Source of the DNA: Pseudomonas fluorescens
GTDB taxonomy: Bacteria > Pseudomonadota > Gammaproteobacteria > Pseudomonadales > Pseudomonadaceae
Direction of reading: 5' to 3'
DNA: 64,000 nt
NCBI RefSeq assembly: GCF_902497745.1
Contig: NZ_CABVHJ010000025.1
Coordinates: forward strand, 42,833 to 106,832
A program made the translations under genes and the position numbers. Below, one piece after another: positions 1 through 11,372 of the stretch (its first letter is position 1; the number at the start of each line of letters is the position of its first letter). The notes under the pieces are model-generated. The model did no database searches. It was not told the origin of the DNA and worked only from the letters and a program-made list of their open reading frames with translations.

Positions 1-3000
1 GAGATCGAGCTCAAACCGCACAACCCGCTTGGCCACGCCCAAGGCCAGGCCCATCGCGAAGCCGGGCGACCCTTGGAGCTGGAGCTGAAAGAATACATAT
101 TGCCTTTGGGAGGGGCGTTCGCTCGCGATGACACGCTGCGTATCGAGATTCACAGCCCGCTGAATAACGAGAATGATCGTTACTCGAAAATCTGCATTAC
201 CCACCTGGACATCCAGCTGCAACTGGATGACTTGAAGCTGCAAGCGGTGCGTCTGGATCAAGAACACCTGACGCCAGAACAGAAGGTGTATCTGTGTGTG
301 GGAGCATGGTTGGGCGAGGAACAAAACCCATTGCCGATGATCATGCCTCACCAGTTGTCGTTTGAGCCCGAGCCAGGCAATGCATGGCTGGGTACCAAAG
401 CCGCTTTGCTCAGCACCGGCAATCCGCAGGAGGCGGTCCGAGTGGAGCCCGATTGGGGCGTCGATCAACTTTTGACGTCAGCGTGGTCGATCCATGTCCC
501 TTATAAGCCCGATGTTCCCCTGCCCTACGAGTTTTCGCTGAGCGTGCATAACCAGTACCGCGCTGAAGCCTTTCCGATCTGCATATCACTGGGGCATCAC
601 CGTCTGGTCTTCAAGGATAAACGCGAAGCGCCGTATTACCCGGTGCTGGGACTAAAACAATGTGTGCGACTGGGTGTGCAAGTTGTTTCTTTCTACACCT
701 CGCAGACCATCGAGGGCTGCACGGTGAACTGGTCGGTGGCGGGGGGCACAGTCAAAGCTGCTTCCAATACCGATGAACAGGGCTGGGCCTACTACGACTT
801 CGAGCCGACGGAGGCGGGGCTGGCGGTTATCGACGCGTCAGTCGAAAGTCTTTATTACGCCAGTGGAGTATGGACTGAAAATATCGAAGTGCCGGTACTG
901 GCCAACGACCCCTGGAAAGACCTGCGGGCCGTGGTCGAAGGTGTCGAGACGGCGTGGGACGCGCAAGGTTATCCGAATCGTGGCACCTCCCATGACCTGC
1001 GAGTGCGCCTGCCGCTACCGTCTGGCAGTCCATTGTTGGAGACCGGGTTTTCTTTGCGCTGGAGTGGCGACAGCCCTGAGCAGTTGGGTGTCGATGTCAG
1101 CCCTGCGCTTGAGGTTCCGATAAAAGGCACCGGGGCCGATATGGTCTGGACACTGAGCAGTGAGGATAAGCGCGACGGTTCCTTCAAGCTGTCGCTGGTC
1201 TGTTCGAAACTGTTGTCGCCGTCGCCTCCCAAACCGATGTCGCTGGCGCGTAATCGGGTCAGGATCGGTGAGGTGCGCGAAGCCAACAGATACCCGATTG
1301 TGGACGAAGCCGAAAGTGTGCTGCTGCGGCTGCAGGCCGTGCATGAGACGGTTAGCGGTGACGGTGATCCGGTCACCAACGCGTTGGTCGAGTGGATCAT
1401 TCCGGAGGGTGAACCGGTGCGCGATGTCACCGGATCCGGTGGTTGGGCGAGTCTGCTGTATACGCCAAAGACCGCCGGCGAACAGACTGTCAAAGCTGTT
1501 CTCCGGGCGCATGATGATGCGGTATCGACCGAGCATGACTTCAGCGTCAAGGCCATCGACACGAGCCCTTGGAAAAGCCAGGTCAGCATCTGGCTCGACG
1601 ATACCGATGTGCAAGGCAATCCGCTTGGTGTGCTTTGTCTGCGTGGTAAAACCCACACGCTGAAAGTCCTGCCCATTGCCGGCAGTGAGTGGTTCGGTCG
1701 GAACATCAGTCTGCACTGGCGCAATAACGCGGATCCTGGAATCGGATTGAAACCTGCAGACCTGACAATATCCAAACCGTTGATAGCGCAAGGAGTGCAG
1801 TGGGAGCTTGTTTCAGATAGAGCCGACAGTCACAGCAGTTTGTTTGAGCTTGAACTGCGCCTTGAACATCTGCCGAGTGTACGTGAATTGTCAGGACGCC
1901 TGCTCGCCGAGGATCTGAAGGAGGAAGTAACGCTGATGCTCGATCAGGTGCAGTCCTCGTTGGACGAACGCAGTCTGTACCCCTGTCTCAAGGCTGTTCA
2001 CCGCTTCAAGGTTTTACCCCATGCACTGAGTCCCTTGGTCGGGCTCGAGGCATCGCTGATCTGGACGGGCGCATCCGCTGACTCATTGAATGCGAAGGTT
2101 GATCCGCGCTGGGATGATCCGCAGACATTGAGCGACGGCGGTGCGACCTGGACGCTGGACTTTGGAGGGAGCGAGAAACCTGCCGAATTTGCCTTGGCGC
2201 TGGTCTTGCCGCATTTGCAATTCGAAGCGGTCGCCAAGCCGATGGTGCTGGACCACAACAAACTCAGGATTGAGGCGTGGCGTGAATCGGCGGTGGATCC
2301 GGTCATGAACCAGGATGCGGCGTGGATGTGGGTGCAGGTCTACTCGCCTCACACTGAAAAGCCCGTGGATCAGGCGCCCGTAAGCTGGACAATCGATGCC
2401 GAACCGCGAGAAATCCACACGACGGTGGATGGCTGGAGCGGTTTCGAATTCAAGCCGCAAGAAGCCGGCGAGCAGTCGGTGATCGCGACCGTACTCAGTC
2501 GCTTTGACGGCTTTGAAGAGCATCGTCCGATGACGGTCAACGCGCTGGCAAGCGATCCCTGGGATGAGCTGAAGGTGAGTTTCGACCTTCAGGACGAACA
2601 GCCGGTGGGTACGCAAACGTACTTCCCCCGGCACAATCTCCAACATGTATTGAACGTCATCGCACCGAGCGACAGTGCCTTGGTGGGCAAGGAGCTGACG
2701 TTGGGAATGACGGGCACCGGACCGGCAGCACTGGGCTTGCAATTTGAGGAACCAAGGCTGGGTGATCCGCGATATTTTTCAAATCTTGGACTGACCTATG
2801 CGTTCAAGGCGCACGGCACCACGGACGCAAGTTTTGGCTTGCGCTTTGCCGCCACTCGGCTGGCCCGCCTGTCTCCCATCATTGCGATGTCGCTGGGGCC
2901 GGGTGAACACGTGCTGAAAATCGCTGAACGCCAGCGCGTCAACCAGACATTGCTCTGGGGGGCTGAGGTATCGGAGCAAGTCGAAGTGGTCTCGGTGATC

Positions 3001-4422
3001 AGCGGCAGGCCGATGGCCGGGGTGACTGTGACGTGGCGCAGCCCGGATCTTGGCGAAGTGACAACCACCACCAATTATTACGGCGTGGCACGCGTGCGGT
3101 TTGTACCGACGACCCCTGGTGCAGTGCAATTGACAGCCACAGTGGGCGACAGCCTGTATTCAGAGTCGATTGCGTTGCCTTATTTCCTGCATCAACCGCG
3201 GGAAATCCAGTCGCTGCAAAGTGCAGAACCCAGTGGGCATCCGGGCCAGGAGGTTTCAGCACATGTGATTGTGATTTCCGCGCAGACGGGTGAACCGTTG
3301 GTTGATGTCGAGGTGGAGTGGGAATATCCGGGCATCAAGATTGCCTCGACGAAAACGGATGCTACCGGCAAAGCCGAGGTCAAGTTCAGGCTTCCCCCGG
3401 TCAGGGAGGGTTGGTTGCTCGCCACTGTCAAAGGTGGTTATGCCGGATGGGAGGTCAAATCGCTGATGTTTACCGCGATTCCAAACGCGGATACCTGGCT
3501 GCAGGAGTTCACGCTTTGGCTCAAAGGCGAAGAGGTGAGTCTTGAGGACGGACAGCTGGTGTTATCGCGGGGGCTGACTTATGACCTGGAACTCAGAGTC
3601 AGAAAGCACAGTTGGCTGATTGGTTGGGCACAAATAGCACTGGATTTTTTGACTGAGGCAGAAGAGTTGGGAATAAAATTTGAACCTGAGCCGGGAACGC
3701 TCCGTTTAGTGGACGGAGAGCCCATTCGTTGGGGGATCTCCAGCGAGATGATAGGGCCTGTTGGTGATTTTGCGTGGCGTTTGATCAGTCCAGCGCTTCC
3801 AGATCGACCGTTGTCCGGCCGCCTGTCCCGCTCAGAAATAAACGAAGAAATCGAAGTGAAATGCAACGGAAACCTGACAGCATTCGGCGGAACGGCCTAT
3901 CCCTGCCTTGGTGCCAGCAATGCTTTCCTCGTGCGGGTAAAAAATGACAGTCCGTTGCTGGGCAGTCTGGTGACGTTGGTATGGGAGGGTGAAAGTCCGG
4001 AAACTCTCGAGATCGAAGTAACCCCCAAGCTGAGTCAGACACTTGGTGCAGAGTTCATCCGCTGGTCTCTGGACAGTAATGGTATTAAAAACGGCCAATT
4101 TTCCTTGGGGTTGAGCGATTCCCGTGGTTGGTGGAGTACGACTTTGCCTGTTTCCATGTCGTTGGGTCATCACTTGGTATCTGCTGAACGGTGGTCAGAA
4201 ATACATGATGGTCCCATATATTTTTACGAGAAATACGGAATCAGAGCCACTTCCAATTTTTTGAAAATTCCGGCTCCAAACGTTGAAGTGGCTGTCTATC
4301 GAAACCATTCTCCGTCACCCGAGTTTTATCGTACCGACTCGAAAGGCGAGTACGTAATCACTGTGACGGGGGACCATATTGCAATGAGTATCACAAACCG
4401 GTACGACGGCACCGTGGTCTAG
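1..4422 (+). CDS. Giant Ig-like repeat protein, 3' part only (N-terminus outside window)
   Basis: The reading frame is open from base 1, so the TTG at 73 is not the real start and the protein is N-terminally truncated by the window. Counting residues from base 73, about 1449 remain. Five bacterial Ig-like (Big_1/invasin-like) modules are visible near residues 195-275, 405-495, 740-825, 955-1035 and 1045-1135; each has a V.W......T...G.A...F.P..AG...V.A pattern. They are interleaved with a second repeated module of about 120 residues that carries L.W.G.......V.P and ends in a P.SLG.H.L.I-like signature (near 170, 388, 723, 938, 1380). Such proteins are usually secreted or surface-bound. No signal peptide, transmembrane segment or sorting signal is visible in this part. 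The last ~90 residues are unlike the repeats and AT-richer. Function not known; adhesin-like or toxin-associated roles are guesses. Confidence 0.8.
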   Translation, partial: EIELKPHNPLGHAQGQAHREAGRPLELELKEYILPLGGAFARDDTLRIEIHSPLNNENDRYSKICITHLDIQLQLDDLKLQAVRLDQEHLTPEQKVYLCVGAWLGEEQNPLPMIMPHQLSFEPEPGNAWLGTKAALLSTGNPQEAVRVEPDWGVDQLLTSAWSIHVPYKPDVPLPYEFSLSVHNQYRAEAFPICISLGHHRLVFKDKREAPYYPVLGLKQCVRLGVQVVSFYTSQTIEGCTVNWSVAGGTVKAASNTDEQGWAYYDFEPTEAGLAVIDASVESLYYASGVWTENIEVPVLANDPWKDLRAVVEGVETAWDAQGYPNRGTSHDLRVRLPLPSGSPLLETGFSLRWSGDSPEQLGVDVSPALEVPIKGTGADMVWTLSSEDKRDGSFKLSLVCSKLLSPSPPKPMSLARNRVRIGEVREANRYPIVDEAESVLLRLQAVHETVSGDGDPVTNALVEWIIPEGEPVRDVTGSGGWASLLYTPKTAGEQTVKAVLRAHDDAVSTEHDFSVKAIDTSPWKSQVSIWLDDTDVQGNPLGVLCLRGKTHTLKVLPIAGSEWFGRNISLHWRNNADPGIGLKPADLTISKPLIAQGVQWELVSDRADSHSSLFELELRLEHLPSVRELSGRLLAEDLKEEVTLMLDQVQSSLDERSLYPCLKAVHRFKVLPHALSPLVGLEASLIWTGASADSLNAKVDPRWDDPQTLSDGGATWTLDFGGSEKPAEFALALVLPHLQFEAVAKPMVLDHNKLRIEAWRESAVDPVMNQDAAWMWVQVYSPHTEKPVDQAPVSWTIDAEPREIHTTVDGWSGFEFKPQEAGEQSVIATVLSRFDGFEEHRPMTVNALASDPWDELKVSFDLQDEQPVGTQTYFPRHNLQHVLNVIAPSDSALVGKELTLGMTGTGPAALGLQFEEPRLGDPRYFSNLGLTYAFKAHGTTDASFGLRFAATRLARLSPIIAMSLGPGEHVLKIAERQRVNQTLLWGAEVSEQVEVVSVISGRPMAGVTVTWRSPDLGEVTTTTNYYGVARVRFVPTTPGAVQLTATVGDSLYSESIALPYFLHQPREIQSLQSAEPSGHPGQEVSAHVIVISAQTGEPLVDVEVEWEYPGIKIASTKTDATGKAEVKFRLPPVREGWLLATVKGGYAGWEVKSLMFTAIPNADTWLQEFTLWLKGEEVSLEDGQLVLSRGLTYDLELRVRKHSWLIGWAQIALDFLTEAEELGIKFEPEPGTLRLVDGEPIRWGISSEMIGPVGDFAWRLISPALPDRPLSGRLSRSEINEEIEVKCNGNLTAFGGTAYPCLGASNAFLVRVKNDSPLLGSLVTLVWEGESPETLEIEVTPKLSQTLGAEFIRWSLDSNGIKNGQFSLGLSDSRGWWSTTLPVSMSLGHHLVSAERWSEIHDGPIYFYEKYGIRATSNFLKIPAPNVEVAVYRNHSPSPEFYRTDSKGEYVITVTGDHIAMSITNRYDGTVV

Positions 4423-4474
4423 TTCATTTGCTAGCGAGCGATGCCTCCTCAGGTTGTTAACGACATTTCATCCT

Positions 4475-5799
4475 TCAAAATGCCCTCGTTCTCTTGAGTT
4501 CGAGGTAATGGGTCAGCAAATTGTCCCCAAGCTCGATCGGCCGAACATCCACCACAGCAACTCCATGAGCACTCAACCGCTCATGGAGTTCGCCCCGATC
4601 ATTCAGATAACTCACCGCCCCGCAGTAAGCCATTGCCTCGGGCAACGTTTGCACCGGCGTGTTGCGCAACACATCGAGCGTATCTTCGCGCAGACTTGCC
4701 ACTAGCACCCTGTGTTGTGCACTCAGGCGTTTGACCGCGCTCAGCAGTTCCTCATCGTCCTCATCACGCAGGTTGGTCACCAGCACCACCAGTGCCCGGC
4801 GTTTTTGTCGGGCCAGCAGCTGGTTCACCGCTGCCTGGTAGTCGGCCGGCCGTTGCGTGCTTTGAAGGTCATAAACAGCATTGAGCAATACACTCAGTTG
4901 CCCACTGCCTTTGACCGGTGCCACATAACGCTGATCACCGGCAAAGGTGCTCAGGCCTACGGCGTCGCCCTGACGCAATGCCACATAACTGAGCAGCAAA
5001 CAGGCATTGAGTGCGTGATCGAAGTGCGACAGTTCATCGTCCTGACTGCGCATGCGCCGGCCGCAGTCGAGCATGAAAATGATCTGCTGATCGCGCTCGT
5101 CCTGATACTCGCGGGCAATCGGTGTGCGCTGGCGCGCGGTGGCTTTCCAGTCGATCTGGCGCAGGCTGTCGCCCTCACGGAATTCGCGCAGTTGGTGAAA
5201 TTCCAGACCCTGACCGCGACGTTGCCGCTGGCGTACGCCGAGCTGGCTGAGCCAGTTGTCCACAGCCAGCAGTTCACCGCCGTAGAGCCGGGCGAAGTCG
5301 GGATAGACGCGGGTCTGGTCGCTGACAGTGAGCAGGCGTTTGCCTGACCATAATCCCAAGGGGCTGGGCAGGTTGACTTCACAGTGGGCGAAACTGAAAT
5401 GCCCGCGTTTGATCGGACGCAGGCGATAGCCGAGCAGGCTGCGCTGACCCGGTTGCAATTGAGTCGCCAGCGGCAGGTTTTCGAAACTCAAGCCTTCTGG
5501 CGGGTGGTCGAACAGTTGAATGTGCATCGGCTCGCTGAAGTCATGTTCGACTTCCAGGCGCACTTCACCCCAGCGGCCGAGCGCAAGACTGCCGGGCATC
5601 TGCCGTGTGATGCGCGGTGTTGGCAGGCGTTGCAGGCGCAACGCATCCAGTATCGCCAGGGCCAACAGCGCCAGCAGCAGGCCCCAGTTGATCGATATCA
5701 GGCTGGCAGGGATGTCGACTTCCAGCGCCCGCAATGTACCCAGAACGATGCCGATGACCAGCAGCAAGGCGAGCCAGATCAACAGCAGGCGCGAGGGTT

Positions 5800-5803
<4 letters not shown>
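4475..5803 (-). CDS. DUF58 domain-containing membrane protein
   Basis: The 442-residue protein starts with a GTG that overlaps the stop of the MoxR gene as GTGA; a longer in-frame start upstream would sit inside that gene. Two hydrophobic helices lie at about residues 4-23 and 33-50, then a DUF58 core follows with the G.G.EF..LREFREGDSLRQIDWKATAR block. A von Willebrand A-like fold follows. Its first metal-site segment reads FMLDCGRRM, so the classic DxSxS is not present. DUF58 proteins are regularly paired with MoxR AAA+ ATPases and are thought to be membrane partners of that chaperone. It is the last gene of a six-gene operon. Confidence 0.88.
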
Positions 5804-6797
<994 letters not shown>

Positions 6798-6801
<4 letters not shown>

Positions 6802-7961
6802 AGCGTGTTCCTCAAGGTTTGCAGGTGGGCGACCTGGCGGCAGAAATCGGCGCTGGAGATCCGCCGGTTCGGCACCGGGCTCAAGGCCTGGCTGATAGCG
6901 CGAGTGGATTGCCGGGTCAGGCGCGACAACGCCAGCCATTGTTCGGCAACGTTCAATTGATCAAAGCCGGGATGGCGGCGGCGGGCGCGGCGCAGTACAT
7001 CCTGTTGCAGGGCTTGCAGCAGCGCCTGCTGGCCGTTGTGGCGCAACAGGAAATCGGCGCTGGCGCGCAGGTGTTCCTGCAACTGTCGCCGCCCGCGCGG
7101 GGCCGGCATCTGAAGTGGACCGTGGCGCACACCGACATGCCACAGCCACAGACCAATCAACGCCAGCAGGGCAACGATGGCTTGCGGGAAGTAGCGCCAG
7201 AGCAAGGTCAACAGGCCATCGTGCGCGGTGTTGTAGATCAAGGTCACGTCGGTGTCGGCGCTCAGATACCAGAGCAGCCAGGCGTTGTCGTATTGGCTGA
7301 TGCTTTTGTTCTTCCACAATTCGGCATCGGTGACCACGGTGATCGAGCCGAGTCTGTAGGGCAGTTGCATCATGTGCGTGGCCTTGGCGCTGTTGGCCCA
7401 GGCTTGCGCCAGATTCTTCGGGTCGTCGAGATGGAAATCGGTGTCGAAGCCGGCGTAGGCCGGTGCGTCTTCGTCTTCCAGATAGAGTCGGGTCAGTTTC
7501 GGAAAGCGTTCTGGTTCGACGTCTGCAGGCAAGTCTTTCAGATCCTTGCTCAGGGATTGATGCAGTTGCACCCGGTCGAGCAACAGGTCGTTGCTCTGCT
7601 TCGTCTGCTCATCCCACAGCGATTCGGCGACGAACACCAGTCGCCCGCCGGCCCGTGCCCAGTTCAATACCTGATCGACCTGACGCGGGGTCATTTGCGA
7701 GCGGTCGTTGAACAGCAGCAATGTATGACGGCGAGGATCAATGTCGGGGAGCACCGCGAGGCTTTCGGCATGGCCGACATTCAGGCCGCGTTCGCGCAAA
7801 AACAGCTCGGCTGCCAGATAAGGATTGGCTTGCACGGCAGGCGCAGGGCCGTGATCGATTTCTTCCTGATAAGGCGTGGCCTTGAGGTAGAGGAAAATGC
7901 TCAACGCGCCCAGCAGCAGCGCGACCAACGCAGCGACCGACCACCCCGTGCGGCGATTCAT
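6798..7961 (-). CDS. DUF4350 domain-containing membrane protein
   Basis: The protein has 387 residues. A transmembrane helix lies at about 9-28, a long periplasmic or extracytoplasmic domain follows (LLLFNDRSQMTPRQVDQVLNWARAGGRLVFV, a glutamine-amidotransferase-like DUF4350 fold), and a second helix occurs around TLLWRYFPQAIVALLALIGLW. A cytoplasmic C-terminal region then reads H.RASADFLLRHNGQQALLQALQ. DUF4350 proteins are found with MoxR/DUF58 pairs. The ATGs at both ends overlap neighbouring stops, which indicates a coupled operon. Enzymatic activity is not evident. Confidence 0.85.
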
Positions 7962-9505
7962 CGGACGGCTCCGGGGCCGAACAAGGCGCGCCAGCCATCA
8001 CACAATTCCCGCTGCAGAGGCGCCGCCGGTACGCGATGACCGTAAGCCATGTTCTGCCAGTGGACAGTCAGATTGCGGCTGAAGGCGAGCAGTTCGGGAC
8101 GTTGTAATTGCTCGACTTGCGCGAGCACCTGGAGTTCGGTGTCGGCGGGCTTCAGGGTCAGATCGAAATCGTGGAGCAGATGGCTGAGCAGCCCTCGATA
8201 GAGCAGGCCCAACGCTGCGCGGGGTTGGCTTTGCCACAGTTGTTCGGCGCTGGCAGCGATGTCGTCAGGCAAGGTGTCGCGGTTCAAGTCCAGACCGAAC
8301 GCCTGTTGTGGCAACGCTCGTTTCGCCTTGGCAGGCAGCCTCGGACGGCGGCTGACGAAGGCTTGCAGAAACTCGCGATAACGCCAGAGCAGCCAGCCGA
8401 TTGCTGCCAGGACCGCGCCCCACAACAACACTTCAATGATCTTCGCCAGCAGATTGAGGTGTTGCCCGTCGAGCCAGCCCAGCAGGGTTTTCAGCCACTG
8501 CGGCGCTTCACCCGGTGTTTGCGCTTCGGCAGGTTTCGCCGGGTCTTCGCCGAAGCGATAGCGGGTGACGTATTCCTTGTTCTTGAACGGCGGTTGTTCG
8601 AGCAACGCCTTGATGCTGTCCCGGGATGCCTGACTGGTGAGCGGCTGATTCAACAGTCGCGCTGCCTGTGGACTGTCATCAGGCTCGGTTGCCCACGCTG
8701 AAGGCACATTCGGCAGCACCAGACAGACCGCCAGCAGCAACCCCAACACACTGTTGTTCAGGCGCTGACGCAGGCGGCGGAACACCAGCTCGATATCCCA
8801 TGCTTCCAGCTGTGTGCGGCGGTTCAGATAAAGGCTGAAGCCACAGGCGACGTAAATCGGTTCCCACACCACCAGCACCAGCGCATAGAAAACATTGGTC
8901 AGGTGTTCGAGCCAGCGCCAATCGTGATCCGCCGCGAATATCAGCGACTGCCAGTCCCAATCCGTTTCGATCTGCTGCGGCAACAGCATGTAGAACAACA
9001 CCATCAGGCCGATCCACAATGCGCTCTCCAGATGCACGCCGATGAGGGTCAGCCATTGCGCGGCGCCGGCGTTGCGTTGCAGCAGAACCTGCAGGCGTTG
9101 TTGCCGAGCATTGCCGTCGAGGCCTTCGAGTTGCACCACTGGCAGCAGAAAGCTGCGGCTCAAACTCAGGCGGCGCCAGGTCAGGCTGGCCAGCAGTTGC
9201 GGTTTGAGCAGGCGCGGCCATTGGCGCAAGGCTTGTTTAAGTGTCGGCGTTTCGCCGAACAGCGCTTTCGACAGGATGTACAGCGGCAGGCGTTCATACG
9301 CCGGTTTCAGCCACCAGAAGAAAAACACCGCCAGTGACGGCGAATCCCAGAACAACAGGCTGAGCAAGGCGAACAGCGGCAGCGTGACGATCGCCCAACT
9401 GGTCATCAGCAGACGGCGATGTTGCTGGCTCATCAGCACGCCGAGGTCCATGGCTTCCCATGACGTGCGCGGACGTATCACCACGGTGGCGTCACTCAGG
9501 CGCAT
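7958..9505 (-). CDS. DUF4129 domain-containing multi-pass membrane protein
   Basis: The 515-residue product starts at MRLSDATVVIRPR; GGAAGGA lies six bases before this ATG, and the start lies 14 bp inside the upstream SpoIIM-like gene. The N-terminal half has several hydrophobic helices (around 35-65, 165-185, 205-235, 265-290). A further helix near 385-405 precedes a cytoplasmic DUF4129 tail with the QPRAALGLLYRGLLSHL motif. No catalytic motif is visible. It is probably a structural or scaffold member of the MoxR-linked membrane complex encoded here. Confidence 0.83.
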   Translation of the reverse strand: MRLSDATVVIRPRTSWEAMDLGVLMSQQHRRLLMTSWAIVTLPLFALLSLLFWDSPSLAVFFFWWLKPAYERLPLYILSKALFGETPTLKQALRQWPRLLKPQLLASLTWRRLSLSRSFLLPVVQLEGLDGNARQQRLQVLLQRNAGAAQWLTLIGVHLESALWIGLMVLFYMLLPQQIETDWDWQSLIFAADHDWRWLEHLTNVFYALVLVVWEPIYVACGFSLYLNRRTQLEAWDIELVFRRLRQRLNNSVLGLLLAVCLVLPNVPSAWATEPDDSPQAARLLNQPLTSQASRDSIKALLEQPPFKNKEYVTRYRFGEDPAKPAEAQTPGEAPQWLKTLLGWLDGQHLNLLAKIIEVLLWGAVLAAIGWLLWRYREFLQAFVSRRPRLPAKAKRALPQQAFGLDLNRDTLPDDIAASAEQLWQSQPRAALGLLYRGLLSHLLHDFDLTLKPADTELQVLAQVEQLQRPELLAFSRNLTVHWQNMAYGHRVPAAPLQRELCDGWRALFGPGAVR

Positions 9506-10469
9506 GGCGTGTCCTTCCGGCGAACAACAGATAGAGCGCGACCAATGCCCATAGCCCGGCGCCAACCAGATATTTGGTCAGTGGCGTGACACTGGTTTTC
9601 GATGACCAATAGGCTTCGATGAAGGCGGCAATCAACAGGAACAACATCACGCCGCAGACCAGCAACACGCTTTTGCGCGCCGCCCGTTGCAGCGCTTCGC
9701 TGCGGCTCAGCCGTCCGGGGGCGATCAGGGCCCAGCCGAGTTCCAGGCCGGCCGCCCCGGCGAGGGCAATAGCGGTGAGTTCAAAGGCGCCATGAGCGAT
9801 GACGAATGGCCAGAAGGTCTGGCCGAAACCGATCTCGCTCAGATGCCCGGCGACCGCGCCGATGACCATGCCGTTGTAGAACAGAAAGAACGCACTGCCC
9901 ACGCCCATCAGCAAACCGCTGGCGAAGGTCTGAAAGGCGATGCCGATGTTGTGCATCACGTAGTAACCGAACATCACCCAGTCTTCGCTGGCCGCGCGTT
10001 CGGCGGGGCGCCCGAGGTGGCCGGCGACCGGGTCATACATGCCTTGCATCTCACGCACCTGATCGGCGGGGATCAGGTTGTAGACCAGTTCGGGAAACAC
10101 ATACACCAACACGCCGACGCTGATCAGGCTGCCGAAGAACAGCAAAGCTGCGACCAGCACAAACGGCCACTCTGCGCGTACCAGACGCGGAAAGTCGGCA
10201 AGGATGAAACTCAGCAGGTTGGCGCCGAGGCGGCTGCGATGACGGTATAACTGCTGATGCCCGCGCAGCACGTGTTGTTGCAACGAATCAATGAGGAAAC
10301 TGCTGTAGCCACGCTCCTGGGCCAATGCCAGATGCTGGCAAAGCCTGCGATAGGCCTTGGGAAAACCGCCGACTTGCGAGGTGTCCTTACCGCGTTCGAG
10401 GCGTTCGAGGGCCAGCGCAAAACGCTCCCATTCGGCCTTGTGACGCGTCTCGAAAAGGCTTTGCTTCAT
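9492..10469 (-). CDS. Stage II sporulation protein M (SpoIIM)-like membrane protein
   Basis: The 325-residue protein begins MKQSLFETRHKAEWERF, as in the SpoIIM/DUF95 proteins of Gram-negative bacteria. A soluble N-terminal part of about 100 residues precedes several transmembrane helices (about 108-130, 165-195, 205-235, 255-285, 300-322) with the conserved YVMHNIGIAFQTFASGLLMGVGS and VIAHGAFELTAI segments. Pseudomonas does not sporulate, so the name reflects fold only. The start overlaps the RDD stop as ATGA. In this operon type it is thought to be a pore or scaffold partner; the role is unproven. Confidence 0.87.
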   Translation of the reverse strand: MKQSLFETRHKAEWERFALALERLERGKDTSQVGGFPKAYRRLCQHLALAQERGYSSFLIDSLQQHVLRGHQQLYRHRSRLGANLLSFILADFPRLVRAEWPFVLVAALLFFGSLISVGVLVYVFPELVYNLIPADQVREMQGMYDPVAGHLGRPAERAASEDWVMFGYYVMHNIGIAFQTFASGLLMGVGSAFFLFYNGMVIGAVAGHLSEIGFGQTFWPFVIAHGAFELTAIALAGAAGLELGWALIAPGRLSRSEALQRAARKSVLLVCGVMLFLLIAAFIEAYWSSKTSVTPLTKYLVGAGLWALVALYLLFAGRTRHAPE

Positions 10470-11191
10470 GACGTACCCAACAAACCGCGGGCGATGCCGT
10501 TGAGTTCAACGACCGCTTTGGGCGCGGAAATGTGCAGTGGTTGCGCGAGCAAGGCAGCCAGCTCATTGACCCGCGCTGGCGATAATTCACCTTGGCGCTC
10601 GGCAAAACCAAGCACGGCGCGTTGTTCTGCGAGAGTCAGGGTGACCGGCGAGCGCCGGGGTTCGGCATCAGGCAGTTGCGGTCGGGTCAACGGGCGTTCG
10701 CTGTAGACCACCAGTGTGCCGGCGGCGATGTCGCCGAGGCGTTTGAAGGTCGGGTGTTGCAGGCAACTGAGCGCGCCGAGGAAGTAGCCGAAGGGCAGCA
10801 GATCGACAAAGCGCAGCAAGTTGCGCAGCAGCGAGGCCGACCAGCCAACCGGTGTGCCGTCGTCGTGCACCACACGCAGCCCCATCCATTGTTTGCCCGG
10901 CGAGCGGCCCTGACGCAGCACTTCGAACAGCACCATGTACCACCAGCTGATCGCAAACAGCAGCAGCGAACCAAGACCCATGCCGAGCTTGCCGAGAAAC
11001 GCCAGGGCGATGAACAGCATACTCATGATCACGCCGCGGATGGCCAGATCGATCGCGAAGGCCACGGCACGCACCATCAGCCCGGCCGGCCGCAACGGCA
11101 GGTCGATGCCTTCCGGCGTTTCGACCTGATGCCGCGTATCCAGCGGCGGGGCCAGCGGTGCTTTCCTTGGCGGTGCTGTGGGCTCGAGCAT
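10466..11191 (-). CDS. RDD family membrane protein (operon leader)
   Basis: This is the first gene of the six-gene minus-strand operon. The 241-residue protein has an RDD domain with the Arg-Asp pair in VRAVAFAIDLAIRG, three hydrophobic helices in the first 150 residues, and the G.SPGKQWMGLRVV segment characteristic of the family. A soluble C-terminal extension ends in LNGIARGLLGTS. RDD proteins are small transporter-like membrane proteins of mixed function. The promoter should lie in 11192-11372, shared divergently with sbcB. Confidence 0.88.
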   Translation of the reverse strand: MLEPTAPPRKAPLAPPLDTRHQVETPEGIDLPLRPAGLMVRAVAFAIDLAIRGVIMSMLFIALAFLGKLGMGLGSLLLFAISWWYMVLFEVLRQGRSPGKQWMGLRVVHDDGTPVGWSASLLRNLLRFVDLLPFGYFLGALSCLQHPTFKRLGDIAAGTLVVYSERPLTRPQLPDAEPRRSPVTLTLAEQRAVLGFAERQGELSPARVNELAALLAQPLHISAPKAVVELNGIARGLLGTS

Positions 11192-11372
11192 GGGCTACCT
11201 GATGTTCGCCTGTTCGGGGTGCAAGTGAGGCCGATGCTAGCAGCCTCTCGGGGGGAAACGACATAACTATGTATTGCACAGCGAGTGACACTAGGTGTTT
11301 GAATGTTTCAAGGCTGGCCGCGACAGCGGTCGAGCGCCTAGACTTCGCCGATCTTCAGTTCAGGAACCGCCC

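Noticed and set aside
73..75. TTG at 73 as the start of the Ig-repeat protein
   Set aside because: The same frame is open back to base 1 and there is no Shine-Dalgarno; the gene begins outside the window.
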